The notes: generated by a model not told the origin, from the sequence alone. A stretch of 64,000 bases of DNA from Variovorax sp. PAMC26660 (GCF_014302995.1 NZ_CP060295.1:2843501-2907500); one strand, 5' to 3'. Positions 16,577 through 25,683 are shown, counted from the stretch's first letter. Program-made: numbers and translations.

Positions 16577-18183
16577 GGCCGTGCCACCGAAAACTGCATG
16601 GCCTGCGGCGTGCGTGCATCGGCATCGCGGCAGATCGATAGAACTTCGGCCAGCACCGCGCGCGTGTCACGCGGGTCGATCACGCCATCGTCCAGCAGCA
16701 TCGCGCTGGTGGTGAACACGCTCATCTGCCGGTCGAAGCGCTCGACGATCTGCTGCTGCATTGCGTCGATCTTCGCGGTATCGACCGTGCCCTTGCGTGC
16801 CATGCCGGCCTCCATCACGATGGCCATGGTCTTGGCGGCCTGCTCGCCGCCCATCACCGCGGTGCGCGCGTTGGGCCACGAGAAACAGAAGCGTGGCGCA
16901 AAGCCCCGGCCGCACATGCCGTAGTTGCCCGCGCCGTAAGAAGCGCCGCAGTACAGCGTGATCTGCGGCACCGTGGCGCTGGTCACGGCCTGGATCATCT
17001 TGGCGCCGTGCTTGATGATGCCGGCCTCTTCATGCGCACGGCCCACCATGTAGCCGGTGATGTTCTGCAGGTAGACGATGGGCGTGCGCGACTGGCAGCA
17101 GGCCTGGATGAAGTGCGTGGCCTTGGTGGCGCCGTCGGAATCGATGGGGCCGTTGTTGGTGATGAGGCCCACGGCATGGCCTTCGAGCCGGATGTGGCCG
17201 CAGACGGTGGCGCTGCCGTAGTGCTCGCTGAATTCCAGGAACTCCGAACCATCGGCGATGCGCGCGATGACTTCGCGCATGTCCACCGGACGGCGGCCAT
17301 CGCTCGGCATGATGCCGAGCAGGTCGTCGGCGTCGTAGCGCGGCGGTGCGAACTTGCGGGGCGCTTCATCGCGTGCCCAGTCGATGCCGCCGAGGATCGA
17401 GCGCGCGATGCGGATGGCGTCACGGTCGTCTTCGGCCAGGTAGTCGCCCAGGCCCGAGATGTGGGTGTGCATCACGGCGCCGCCCAGTTCCTCTTCGGTG
17501 GCGATCTCGCCGGTGGCAGCCTTCAGCAAGGGCGGCCCCGCGAGGAAGGCTCGTGTGCGGTCGCGCACCATCACGATGTAGTCGGACAGCCCCGTCTGGT
17601 AGGCGCCGCCCGCGGTGGATGAACCATGCGTCACCGTCACCACCGGCAGCCCGGCGGCCGAGAGCCGCGCGAGGTTGCGAAAGATGCTGCCGCCGCGCAC
17701 GAAGTCCTGCACGCGGTACTGCATGAGATTGGCGCCAGCGCTTTCCACCAACTGCACATAGGGCAGCTTGTTCTCGAGCGCGATCTCCTGCACGCGCAAC
17801 TGCTTGTCGAGCCCCATCGGCTGCAGCGCGCCGGCGTCGATGCCGGAGTCGGAGGCGCTGACCATGCAGCGCACGCCCGCCACCTGGCCGATGCCCGAGA
17901 TCAGCCCGCCACCGGGCACGCTCTTCGACAGGTCAGGGTTGTCATGGCCCAGCCCCGCGAGCGAGGCGAGCGGCAGGAAGGGCGCGCCGGTGTCGAGCAG
18001 CAGCGCGATGCGTTCGCGCGGCAGCAGTTGCCCGCGCCTGGCAAAGCGCTCGGCCGAGGCGCCGGAGGCGGCGGCGGCGCGGGCCTCGTGTGCGCGCACC
18101 TGTTCGAGCAAGGCGAGCATGCTGGTGCGGTTGGCCTGAAAGGTGTCGCTGGCCGCGTGCAGCCGGGATTCGATGACGGGCAT
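16573..18183 (-). CDS. acyl-CoA carboxylase beta subunit (carboxyltransferase), MCC/geranyl-CoA type
   Basis: This 536-residue carboxyltransferase has both crotonase-like halves: the N-terminal half with SVPGGGLISGIGQVAG and THGSSTAGGAYQTGLSD, and the C-terminal half with GLITNNGPIDSDGATKATHFI and YGAGNYGMCGRGF. It transfers carboxybiotin to the gamma carbon of a 3-methyl-2-enoyl-CoA. The operon encodes two acyl-CoA dehydrogenases and an SDR but no HMG-CoA lyase, which leans toward a geranyl-CoA carboxylase (AtuC-like) rather than the leucine pathway; this is inference. A perfect 12-bp inverted repeat lies just before its ATG. Confidence 0.92.
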   Translation of the reverse strand: MPVIESRLHAASDTFQANRTSMLALLEQVRAHEARAAAASGASAERFARRGQLLPRERIALLLDTGAPFLPLASLAGLGHDNPDLSKSVPGGGLISGIGQVAGVRCMVSASDSGIDAGALQPMGLDKQLRVQEIALENKLPYVQLVESAGANLMQYRVQDFVRGGSIFRNLARLSAAGLPVVTVTHGSSTAGGAYQTGLSDYIVMVRDRTRAFLAGPPLLKAATGEIATEEELGGAVMHTHISGLGDYLAEDDRDAIRIARSILGGIDWARDEAPRKFAPPRYDADDLLGIMPSDGRRPVDMREVIARIADGSEFLEFSEHYGSATVCGHIRLEGHAVGLITNNGPIDSDGATKATHFIQACCQSRTPIVYLQNITGYMVGRAHEEAGIIKHGAKMIQAVTSATVPQITLYCGASYGAGNYGMCGRGFAPRFCFSWPNARTAVMGGEQAAKTMAIVMEAGMARKGTVDTAKIDAMQQQIVERFDRQMSVFTTSAMLLDDGVIDPRDTRAVLAEVLSICRDADARTPQAMQFSVARP

Positions 18184-18187
18184 GGAG

Positions 18188-18228
18188 AGTCTGTGCAGAT
18201 CGCTTGTTGTTGGGGGTCTGCACAGACT
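18188..18228. promoter_or_regulatory. 12-bp inverted repeat before the carboxylase operon
   Basis: AGTCTGTGCAGA (18188-18199) and TCTGCACAGACT (18217-18228) are perfect inverted repeats with a 17-bp spacer. They end 5 bp from the start codon of the first operon gene, where a ribosome-binding site would be; no convincing Shine-Dalgarno is seen. It could be an operator for an unlinked repressor or a leader hairpin that controls translation. Confidence 0.6.
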
Positions 18229-18261
18229 TTAGGCCGCGGGCGCCGGGCCCGCTTGTGCCAA

Positions 18262-19032
18262 CTAGCTGGTACGCGCGCGCTGTGTGGGCGGCGCGTCGAG
18301 GCTGCTGCCGGTGACCACCCAGTAGATGAAGATCAGCACCGCGCCGGCCGTGCCGAACACCGTGAGCCCCATGGAGCTGCCGCCGATGGCCAGTGCATCG
18401 GTGGGTGCGGAGGCGATGCAGATCATGCTGGCCGCGCTCATGCCCACGTAGTGCATGGTGCAGACCGCCACGCCCATGACGGCGGCGGCCGCGACCTTGT
18501 GGGTGAACTTGTTCAGGTTGAACGCCAGCCACAGGGCGGCGGCGGCCGCGCTGATGGCGATCAGCACCGACAAGCCGACCGTGGCGATGTTGAAGTCCAT
18601 CGACGCGCGCATGTTCATTGCGAACATGCCCATGTAGTGCATCACGCACACGCCGAGCCCGGCCAGCAGGCTGCCCGCCGCCCAGCCCGACTTGCTGAAC
18701 TTGCGCCGTCCGCCGGCCATGTAGAGGGCAATGCCCGAGATCAGGATGGCTGCCACCAGCGACACCACCGTCAGCGGCATGTTGTACGAGATGCCGACCG
18801 GCAGCCGGTACGCCAGCATGCCGATGAAGTGCATCGACCAGATGCCGATGCCGCCCAGCGCCACCGCGGCGCAGGCCACGACGGCGAGGTTGGGTTTGCC
18901 ATCCGCGCCCACCATGCGCCCGGCGCAGATGAGCGCCACCAGCGAGCCGGCGAATGAGATCAGGAAGGAGAGCGCCACCAGCCCGAGCGAGTATTCGGGC
19001 GATAGCAGTTGGCCTACGACGAGCGGAGTCAT
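18262..19032 (-). CDS. MHYT-domain integral membrane sensor protein
   Basis: This 256-residue protein of seven hydrophobic spans has three MHYT motifs, SMHFIGM, VMHYMGM and TMHYVGM, each at the outer end of a span. These motifs are thought to bind a metal such as copper and sense diatomic gases. In most bacteria MHYT is fused to GGDEF, EAL or kinase domains; here it stands alone, so it would need a separate output partner. It is read from an unusually AT-rich upstream region around 19120-19165. Confidence 0.93.
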   Translation of the reverse strand: MTPLVVGQLLSPEYSLGLVALSFLISFAGSLVALICAGRMVGADGKPNLAVVACAAVALGGIGIWSMHFIGMLAYRLPVGISYNMPLTVVSLVAAILISGIALYMAGGRRKFSKSGWAAGSLLAGLGVCVMHYMGMFAMNMRASMDFNIATVGLSVLIAISAAAAALWLAFNLNKFTHKVAAAAVMGVAVCTMHYVGMSAASMICIASAPTDALAIGGSSMGLTVFGTAGAVLIFIYWVVTGSSLDAPPTQRARTS

Positions 19033-19138
19033 GCGTTTGTCCCTTCAGGAAAAAACGCCTCGCCAATGCCCCCGACAGCCGGATGCGATCGGGACGCCAC
19101 GAGACGTCCCGGCCAGTCTGTAATATTTGTTTTTAAAA

Positions 19139-19154
19139 GTAAATGGAAATTTAC
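19139..19154. promoter_or_regulatory. AT-rich palindrome upstream of the MHYT gene
   Basis: GTAAAT-GGAA-ATTTAC is a 6-bp perfect palindrome with a 4-bp spacer, in a stretch of about 45 bp that is strikingly AT-rich for this genome (about 19120-19165). It lies between the NHL lipoprotein stop and the MHYT start, about 107 bp before the MHYT ATG. It is a plausible promoter/operator region; the binding protein is unknown. Confidence 0.45.
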
Positions 19155-19167
19155 ACTTATTGTTACG

Positions 19168-20871
19168 CTACCTTACGGCGCGAATCCGATATATCGCATT
19201 GTTGCGATCGGCCGCCATGTAGATCGTGCCGTCGCTGCCCACGGCGACACCCGTGACCACGTAGGGCGCAGGCAAGCCGGGCCCTGGCGCGAGGCCGATC
19301 GGCAGGTTGTCGGCCACGGTTCGGCGGCTGCCGTTGGCTGGATCGATCTCGACCAGCCGGCGGGCCGCGGTTTCGGCCACGATGAAGCTGCCCCACGGTG
19401 TCTGTGCCACGCCTTCGGGCAGCGCCAGCCCGTCGGCCACGGTGCGCAGCGGCGCACTGGCGTCCAGCGGAATGCGCAGCAGCTTGCCGGCCGCCTCGGT
19501 GACGTAGAGCGCGCCATCCTGGCCCACGATCATCTGCACCGGGCCGCTCAGACCGCTAGCAAGCACCAACTTGTCAGCAAACTTCGGCCCGCTCGCGCGG
19601 GTGATGCTGCCGCTGGCCAGTTCGGCGTAGATCACGCTGCCGTCGGGCATGGGGATCGCGTCGAACGGCGCCTTCAGGCCGTGGATGGTTTCGACGGTCT
19701 TGAGCGTCTGGCGGTCGACCAGTTGCACCGTGCCGCCGAACCATGAACTGAGCGCGAACAGCCTGGCCGACAGCCCGACCGCGAAGGGGTAGTCCAGGTC
19801 CGGATCGCGCTGCATGCGGAACACGTCGCGTACTTCGCCGGTGCGCACGTCGACCTGGCGAAAGCCGAAGACGTCGGCCACCCAGAGGTCGTTGCCGTCG
19901 ATCTTCATGCCGGCCGGCACCGCCACCTTGCCGCTGGTGAGCGTGCGCAGGTCGCCCGTGGCGGGGTTGAAGGACTGCACCTCGTTGTTCGCCATGTTCG
20001 ACACATAGATCATCCCGTCGGGCGTGTCCTTTGCAATGGCGAGGTTGTCCAGCGACGGGCGCAGTTGCTTGGCCACGGTCTTGCTGCCGGTGGCCAGGTC
20101 CACGCGCACCAGCTCGCCGCTGCGCGCATCGACCACCCAGAGGTTGCCCTTGCCGTCGAGGTTGGCCGCGGCCGGGATCTTGAAGCCCTCGGCGATCACG
20201 GTCATGGCGCCATTCGCCGGATCGATCTTCACCACCTGGCCCTTGAACCACAGAGGCCCGTACAGCATGCCGTCGGGCCCGACCTCGAAGCCGTTGAAGC
20301 CGCCCATGTCCTTCTTGATGAGCCGGGGCGGCTTCTTGCCGTCGCGGTCGATCTCCCAGAGCGCGTCGCCCAGGAACACCTGCGAGGCGTAGAGCTTGCC
20401 GTTGCGGCGATCGAAGTCGAGCGAGTTCAGGCCGGGCAGGTCCTTGGCCAGCACGCGCAGCGGCGCGGTGTCGCTCTCGCGGTAGCGCAGCTTGCCCATG
20501 AGGTAGTTGGTCCATGCCAGCTCGCCGTTGGGGCCGACCGCGATGTCGTCCGCCTGGCCTTCGGGCGCGTCGACCAGCACCTTCGCCGCACCGGTGGTGC
20601 GGTCCACTTCCCACAGCGTGTTGCCCAGCACGCTGCCCGCGAGCAGGCGGCCCTTGGCATCGATGGCCAGCCCGTGCACGCCAGCGAACGAGGAGGGCGC
20701 GACCAGCGCTTCGGGCGCGGCCCACGATGCGGGCCGCGTGGGCGGTGCCGACGGCAATGACGGTGCGGCCGATGGCGGCGGCGCGGACACCGGCGGCGTC
20801 ACCGTGCTGCAGGCGCCCAGCAGGGCGACGATGGCAGCCAGCGAGGCGGCGTGAAGGCGAGGGCGGGGCAT
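19168..20871 (-). CDS. NHL/SMP-30-like beta-propeller lipoprotein
   Basis: This 567-residue exported lipoprotein has a signal peptide ending in the lipobox LLGAC (MPRPRLHAASLAAIVALLGAC), a short Pro/Ser/Ala linker, then at least ten repeats of the form GLAIDAKGRLLAGS, DDIAVGPNGELAWTNY, GFEVGPDGMLYGPLW typical of six-bladed NHL or strictosidine synthase-like propellers. It may comprise two propellers. Such proteins bind ligands or act as lactonases, but no catalytic set is evident. The start at 20871 is chosen because it gives a proper signal sequence. It has no operon partner in the same direction nearby. Confidence 0.85.
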   Translation of the reverse strand: MPRPRLHAASLAAIVALLGACSTVTPPVSAPPPSAAPSLPSAPPTRPASWAAPEALVAPSSFAGVHGLAIDAKGRLLAGSVLGNTLWEVDRTTGAAKVLVDAPEGQADDIAVGPNGELAWTNYLMGKLRYRESDTAPLRVLAKDLPGLNSLDFDRRNGKLYASQVFLGDALWEIDRDGKKPPRLIKKDMGGFNGFEVGPDGMLYGPLWFKGQVVKIDPANGAMTVIAEGFKIPAAANLDGKGNLWVVDARSGELVRVDLATGSKTVAKQLRPSLDNLAIAKDTPDGMIYVSNMANNEVQSFNPATGDLRTLTSGKVAVPAGMKIDGNDLWVADVFGFRQVDVRTGEVRDVFRMQRDPDLDYPFAVGLSARLFALSSWFGGTVQLVDRQTLKTVETIHGLKAPFDAIPMPDGSVIYAELASGSITRASGPKFADKLVLASGLSGPVQMIVGQDGALYVTEAAGKLLRIPLDASAPLRTVADGLALPEGVAQTPWGSFIVAETAARRLVEIDPANGSRRTVADNLPIGLAPGPGLPAPYVVTGVAVGSDGTIYMAADRNNAIYRIRAVR

Positions 20872-21018
20872 GCGTTCTTCTCCTCTTTTGAGTGCGCGGA
20901 GCAGTCTAGGAGGCGGACGTGTCACCCGCGTCCCCCCGGGGACAGGATGCGCACTTTCGTTCGCTGTGGATTACCCGCAGCCTTCAGCTCCCATTCACAC
21001 CTTGCGTGCCTTCTTCGT

Positions 21019-22278
21019 TCAGCCGCGCAGCAGTTGCGTGACCGTGTGGATCAGCAGCCCCACCAGCCCGCCCACCAGCGTGCCGTTGATGCGAATGAAC
21101 TGCAGGTCGCGCCCGATGTTGCGTTCGAGTTCGAGCGTCATCTCCTGTGCATTCCACTCGCCCACGCGCTCCTCGATGTAGTGGCGGATGTCCTCGCGGT
21201 AGCGCTCGATGGCCAGTGGCGCGGCCGCCTCGATCTGCTCGTTGATCCAGCGGCGGATCGGTTCGTCGGCCTGCAACCGCGTGCCGAGCGCGCCGGTCAT
21301 CGACGCGATGCGCTGGCGGATCGTCGAATTGCCGCGGCCCAGGTCGTCGTGCAGCCATGCCAGCAACTCGCCCCAGAGCCCGTGCAGGTAGTCGCCCAGG
21401 GCCGGGTGCGCGATCAGCTCGGCGCGTATCTGCTCGCCGCGCTGCTGGAATTCGGGATCGAGCTTCAGCCGCACCACGAAGTCGTCGACGAAGTGGTCGA
21501 AGCGCTTGCGCATCGGATGGTCGGGCTCGGCCGCGAGTTCGCCGATGGTGTGCGCCACCGCCGCCACGATCTTGCGCGTGGCCAGCTTGGCCGCCACCTG
21601 GTCCAGGCCCACGTAGCGCAGCGTCTTGATCTCGCGCGCAATCGCCTCGGTGATGTGCGCCTGCATCTGCTCGCCTTCGAGCAGGCCGGCCACCTGCTGC
21701 AGCACGTCGTCGAGCAGCGCCTGATGGCGCCCACCCGCCGTGAGCGCGTCGAGCGCCTGGCCGGTCAGGCGCGAAAGGTCGATTTTCGCGAGGCCTGCAG
21801 CGGCGGCGCGCCCCATGAAGTCGCGCACCCGCTCGTCGTCGAAAGCCGTGAGCCCGTAGCGCGTGGCGGCCACGCCCCATTCGCCCAGCTTCTCGCCGCT
21901 CGAGGGGTGGGCCAGCCAATCGGCGATGCGGCCGGCCGCATCGAACTGGCGCAGCTTGGCGAGCACCTGTTCGGTGCTCAGGAAGTTGTTGCAGATGAAG
22001 CCGGCGAGCTTGGCGCCGATGCGGTCCTTGTTGCTCGGGATGATCGCGGTGTGCGGAATCGGCAGGCCCAGCGGCCGGCGAAACAGCGCCACCACCGCGA
22101 ACCAGTCGGCAATGGCGCCGACCATCGCGGCTTCCGCGAAGGCCGCCACATAGCCCCAGGCCGGATGCTGCGCATGCAGCGCGCTCGCCACCGCATAGAG
22201 CAGCGCCGCCGCGCACAACAGGCCGAGCGCGACGCGTTTCATGCGACGCAATGCGTCGCTGCCGTTGTCGTCAGCCAA
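21019..22278 (-). CDS. DUF445 family membrane-anchored protein
   Basis: This 419-residue DUF445 (YjiN-type) protein has N-terminal hydrophobic segments (about 14-70) with the family motif GAIADWFAVVALFRRPLGLPIPHTAIIP, a long helical region, and a C-terminal hydrophobic anchor (NGTLVGGLVGLLIHTVTQLL). Its function is unknown in the family. The gene overlaps the 3' end of argE upstream by 8 bp, implying one transcript. Confidence 0.9.
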   Translation of the reverse strand: MADDNGSDALRRMKRVALGLLCAAALLYAVASALHAQHPAWGYVAAFAEAAMVGAIADWFAVVALFRRPLGLPIPHTAIIPSNKDRIGAKLAGFICNNFLSTEQVLAKLRQFDAAGRIADWLAHPSSGEKLGEWGVAATRYGLTAFDDERVRDFMGRAAAAGLAKIDLSRLTGQALDALTAGGRHQALLDDVLQQVAGLLEGEQMQAHITEAIAREIKTLRYVGLDQVAAKLATRKIVAAVAHTIGELAAEPDHPMRKRFDHFVDDFVVRLKLDPEFQQRGEQIRAELIAHPALGDYLHGLWGELLAWLHDDLGRGNSTIRQRIASMTGALGTRLQADEPIRRWINEQIEAAAPLAIERYREDIRHYIEERVGEWNAQEMTLELERNIGRDLQFIRINGTLVGGLVGLLIHTVTQLLRG

Positions 22279-23437
22279 TGGCCGGCGAGGTGGCCAGGCG
22301 TTCCATGAACAGCTCGCAGCGCGCGAGCTGTTCCAGGCTCACGAATTCGTCGGGCTGGTGCGCCTGCTCGATGCTGCCGGGTCCGCACACCACCGTGGGG
22401 ATGCCGGCGTTCTTGAACAGGCCCGCTTCGGTGCCGAAGGCCACCAGCGTGGTGCGCTCTTCGCCCGCCAGGCGTTGCGCGAGCAGCGTGATCGGGTCGT
22501 TGGCCGCGCCCAGGAAGCTCGGGATCTCGCAGATGGTCTCGAACTTGAAGCCCGCATCGGGCGCCACCTTCTTCATCGCGGGCTCGATGCTGCCGGCATA
22601 GGCCACCACATCGGCCTGCATGCGCCGGGCGTCGGCCGTGGGCAGGTCGCGGAATTCATAGCGGAACTCGGCGTCGCGCGGCACCACGTTGTCGGCAATG
22701 CCGCCGTGGAACTGGCCCACGCTCGCGGTGCTGAAGGGCACGTCGAAGCCCTCGTAGCGCGGCTCGTTGCGCTCGAAGTCTTCCGCCATGTCGCGCACCT
22801 TGCCGATCACGCGCGCCGCCATCTCGATGGCGTTGACCGATTTCGGCGTGAGCGACGAATGCGCTTCCTTGCCGCGCACGCAGCACTTGTAGCGGTACAC
22901 GCCCTTGTGCGCGATGGCCGGCACCATGCTGGTGGGTTCGCCCACGATGCAGGCCAGCGGCTTGATGCCGGCGTCGCGCATGTCGGCGATGAGTTCCTTC
23001 ACGCCGAAGCAGCCGATCTCTTCTTCATAGCTGAAGGCGAAGTGCACCGCGAAGGGCGAGTCGCTTTCCAGGAAGCGATGGGCGTTGGCCAGCGCGATGG
23101 CAATGAAGCTCTTCATGTCGGCCGAGCCGCGTCCGTACAGGCGCTCGTTCTGCACCACGGCGGACAGCGGATCGACGCTCCAGTCCTGCCCGTCCCAGGG
23201 CACCGTGTCGGTGTGGCCCGAGACGATCACACCGGCCGGCTTGCCTTCGCCCAGCGTGGCGAACAGGTTCGCCTTGGTGCGCTCGGCGTTGTAGGTGATG
23301 CGGCTCTTCACGCCCAAGGCCGCGAGGTGGCTCTGCGCGAAGTCGATCAGTTGCAGGTTGCTGTTGGCGCTGATGGTGTTCATGCGCACCAAGGATTGGG
23401 CCAGCAGAAGGCTTTGGGGGGAAAGCGTGTGGAGCAT
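22271..23437 (-). CDS. argE: acetylornithine deacetylase, ArgE (M20 family)
   Basis: This 388-residue M20 metallohydrolase has metal ligands visible in VSGHTDTVPWDG (His/Asp), the catalytic glutamate and ligand pair in SYEEEIGCFG, and the dimerisation domain between. The C-terminal region has CGPGSIEQAHQPDEFVSLEQL, diagnostic for ArgE. It hydrolyses N-acetylornithine to ornithine in arginine synthesis. The start at 23437 has GGGAGA nine bases upstream. It overlaps the DUF445 gene by 8 bp. Confidence 0.93.
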   Translation of the reverse strand: MLHTLSPQSLLLAQSLVRMNTISANSNLQLIDFAQSHLAALGVKSRITYNAERTKANLFATLGEGKPAGVIVSGHTDTVPWDGQDWSVDPLSAVVQNERLYGRGSADMKSFIAIALANAHRFLESDSPFAVHFAFSYEEEIGCFGVKELIADMRDAGIKPLACIVGEPTSMVPAIAHKGVYRYKCCVRGKEAHSSLTPKSVNAIEMAARVIGKVRDMAEDFERNEPRYEGFDVPFSTASVGQFHGGIADNVVPRDAEFRYEFRDLPTADARRMQADVVAYAGSIEPAMKKVAPDAGFKFETICEIPSFLGAANDPITLLAQRLAGEERTTLVAFGTEAGLFKNAGIPTVVCGPGSIEQAHQPDEFVSLEQLARCELFMERLATSPAIG

Positions 23438-23537
23438 GCAACACATTCTCCCGGAAGTCGGTGCGGCGCGTCGACAGATGTCGAAGCCGTCATGCGAAGC
23501 GGGTACGCTGCCTCTTTTTTGGACGGAGAAAAAGACC

Positions 23538-24725
23538 ATGCGCACCCTTCAGATCGCCCTGACCGCGACCGCCGCCCTGTGCGTCGCAGCCTGCAGCACC
23601 ACCGGCCCCTCCAACAAGCTGCTGACGCTCGATGGCAACCCGCCGCTGGTCATCGCGCATCGCGGTGCCTCGGGCTATCTGCCGGAAGAAACGCTCGAAG
23701 CCTATTCGCGCGCCATCGAACTGGGCGCCGACGTGATCGAGATGGACCTGGTCTCCACCAAGGACGGCGTGCTCATCGCCCGCCACGACCCCAACCTCGC
23801 CATCAGCACCGACGTGGCCAAGCACCCCCGCTTCGCCTCGCGCAAGAAGACCATCAAGGTCGACGGCGAAACCCAGACCGGCTGGTTCAGCAACGACTTC
23901 ACGCTCGCCGAAATCAAGACCCTGGGCGGCATCTCGACCGACGCCGAGCGCGCGCAGGAATACAACGGCAAGTTCAAGGTCGTGACCTTCCAGGAGATCA
24001 TCGATTTCGCCAAGGCCAAGACGAAGGAAACCGGCCGCACCATCGCGATCTACCCCGAGTCGAAGAACCCGACCTACTTCCGCGAACTCGGCCTGCCGAT
24101 CGAGGACAAGATGGTCGCCGCCATCGTCGCCGCCGGCTGGAACAACAAGGCCGCACCCATCTATGTGCAGTCCTTCGAGCCGGGCAGCCTGAAGTACATG
24201 AAAGCCAAGGGCCTGAACACGAAGATCATCCAGCTGATCGACGGTGACAGCGTCGACCTGAAGACCGGCGCCGTGACCTTCGCCGTGCCCAGCGACCGCC
24301 CCTACGACTGGACCAAGGCCGGCGACAAGCGCAACTTCGACGCCATGGTCACGCCCGCGGGCCTGGCCGAAATCAAGACCTATGCCGATGGCATCGGCCC
24401 GTGGAAGCGCTACATCGTCAGCATCAAGGGCACCATTGGCGCCGATGGCAAGCCGGTCGACGTGAACAAGGACGGCAAGATCAACGATGCCGACGCCACC
24501 TCGATGGCCCCGACCACGCTGATTGCCGACGCGCACAAGGCCGGCCTGTTCGTTCACCCCTTCACCTTCCGCAACGAGTCGCGCCGCCTGGCTTCCGACT
24601 ACAACAAGGATGGCAAGAACGAATACGCCGTGTACTACAAGCTCGGCGTGGACGGCGTGTTCACCGACTTCACCGACACCGCGCTGGCCGCGCGCGCTGA
24701 CTACCTGAAGAGCATCGGCCGCTGA
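23538..24725 (+). CDS. glycerophosphodiester phosphodiesterase lipoprotein with EF-hand-like loop
   Basis: This 395-residue exported lipoprotein has its lipobox cysteine at Cys19 (LCVAAC). The GDPD barrel carries HRGASG (His41-Arg42), Glu68/Asp70 in EMDL and His83 in ARHDP. It hydrolyses glycerophosphodiesters to glycerol-3-phosphate plus alcohol at the cell surface or in the periplasm. An insertion near residues 308-319 (DVNKDGKINDAD) matches a calcium EF-hand/dockerin loop exactly, and a second DxNxDG occurs at 354. These suggest Ca-dependent activity. It is divergent from argE. Confidence 0.93.
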   Translation: MRTLQIALTATAALCVAACSTTGPSNKLLTLDGNPPLVIAHRGASGYLPEETLEAYSRAIELGADVIEMDLVSTKDGVLIARHDPNLAISTDVAKHPRFASRKKTIKVDGETQTGWFSNDFTLAEIKTLGGISTDAERAQEYNGKFKVVTFQEIIDFAKAKTKETGRTIAIYPESKNPTYFRELGLPIEDKMVAAIVAAGWNNKAAPIYVQSFEPGSLKYMKAKGLNTKIIQLIDGDSVDLKTGAVTFAVPSDRPYDWTKAGDKRNFDAMVTPAGLAEIKTYADGIGPWKRYIVSIKGTIGADGKPVDVNKDGKINDADATSMAPTTLIADAHKAGLFVHPFTFRNESRRLASDYNKDGKNEYAVYYKLGVDGVFTDFTDTALAARADYLKSIGR

Positions 24726-24738
24726 GGTCCGGCGGCTT

Positions 24739-25653
24739 TCAGAAGGTGGTCGGATGGCCGGCGCTGTCGGTCTCCGATACCTTGAAGCGCGCCAGCTCGG
24801 TGCGCAGCCAGGTGCCCGCCTTGCCGAGCGGGCGCGCCTTGTTCCAGAGCAGGTCGACGCCCAGCAGCCAGTCGGTGTGCGGGTAGGCACCCAGCTGTAG
24901 CTCGACCAGTTCGCCATCGGCCAGTTCGCGCTGGACCAGCCGCCTCGGCAAGGTGGCCCAGCCCAGGCCGGCGCGCGTCATCTCCAGCAGCGCCAGGTAG
25001 CTCTCGGCGCGCCAGCATCGCGTGGCGCCCAGGTACTCGGTGGTGGGCAGCCGCTCGCTGTGCGCGCTGAAGGCGAGCCGGCGATGCCGGTGCAGGTCGG
25101 TGAAGTTCACCGCAGCCATGGCCGCCAGCGGATGCCCGCGCGCTGCCACATGCGCCATCACCAGCTTGCCCATCTGCACGAAGTCCAGCTCGCGCGCATA
25201 GCCCGGCTGCGCGAACCCGATGCCGAGCTGCGCCTCGCCCTGCTGCACCAGTGCGCTGACATCGCCGTGCAGCGGATGCCGCACTTCCAGGTCGACATAC
25301 GGAAACTGCGCGGCAAAGGCCGCGAACGCAGGCATCAGCACGTTGTAGGGAATTTCGATGGCCAGCGTGAGGCCGGACTCGACCGACTCCGCCAGGCTCT
25401 GCGCATGGCCTTCCAGTGCGAGGCATCGGTCGAGCACGCCGTTGGCCTCGCGCAGCATGCGATGGCCGGCCTCCGTCAGCGTGGGGATCTTGGTCGCGCG
25501 GTCGAACAGCGCCACGCCCAGGTCGACTTCGAGGTTGCCGATGGCCGCGCTCACCGTCGATTGCGTCTTGCCCAACTGGCGCGCCGCCGCCGAAAAAGAA
25601 CCGGCCTGCGCCACGGCGGCAAAGGTTTCGAGTTGCTCCAGCGAATAGCGCAC
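24739..25653 (-). CDS. LysR-family regulator of the adjacent purine genes
   Basis: This 304-residue LysR-type regulator has an N-terminal winged helix-turn-helix (LETFAAVAQAGSFSAAARQLGKTQSTVS) and a periplasmic-binding-protein-like effector domain. It is divergent from the NCS2 permease gene with 130 bp between the starts, the usual arrangement for a LysR protein regulating its neighbour. The effector is probably a purine or its breakdown product, by context only. It converges on the GDPD gene, whose stop is 13 bp away. Confidence 0.92.
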   Translation of the reverse strand: MRYSLEQLETFAAVAQAGSFSAAARQLGKTQSTVSAAIGNLEVDLGVALFDRATKIPTLTEAGHRMLREANGVLDRCLALEGHAQSLAESVESGLTLAIEIPYNVLMPAFAAFAAQFPYVDLEVRHPLHGDVSALVQQGEAQLGIGFAQPGYARELDFVQMGKLVMAHVAARGHPLAAMAAVNFTDLHRHRRLAFSAHSERLPTTEYLGATRCWRAESYLALLEMTRAGLGWATLPRRLVQRELADGELVELQLGAYPHTDWLLGVDLLWNKARPLGKAGTWLRTELARFKVSETDSAGHPTTF

Positions 25654-25666
25654 GGCGTCCTTCTTC

Positions 25667-25683
25667 CATCGAAAAAAACGATG
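25667..25683. promoter_or_regulatory. candidate LysR operator
   Basis: CATCG-N7-CGATG, an interrupted palindrome with an A-tract spacer, lies 14 bp from the LysR start and 101 bp before the permease start. It is positioned for autoregulation and activation of the divergent gene. No other dyad in the gap is as clear. Confidence 0.45.

Noticed and set aside
19090..19111. CGGGACG/CGTCCCG hairpin as terminator of the NHL lipoprotein gene
   Set aside because: There is no U-run on the relevant strand and the stem is expected by chance in GC-rich DNA.
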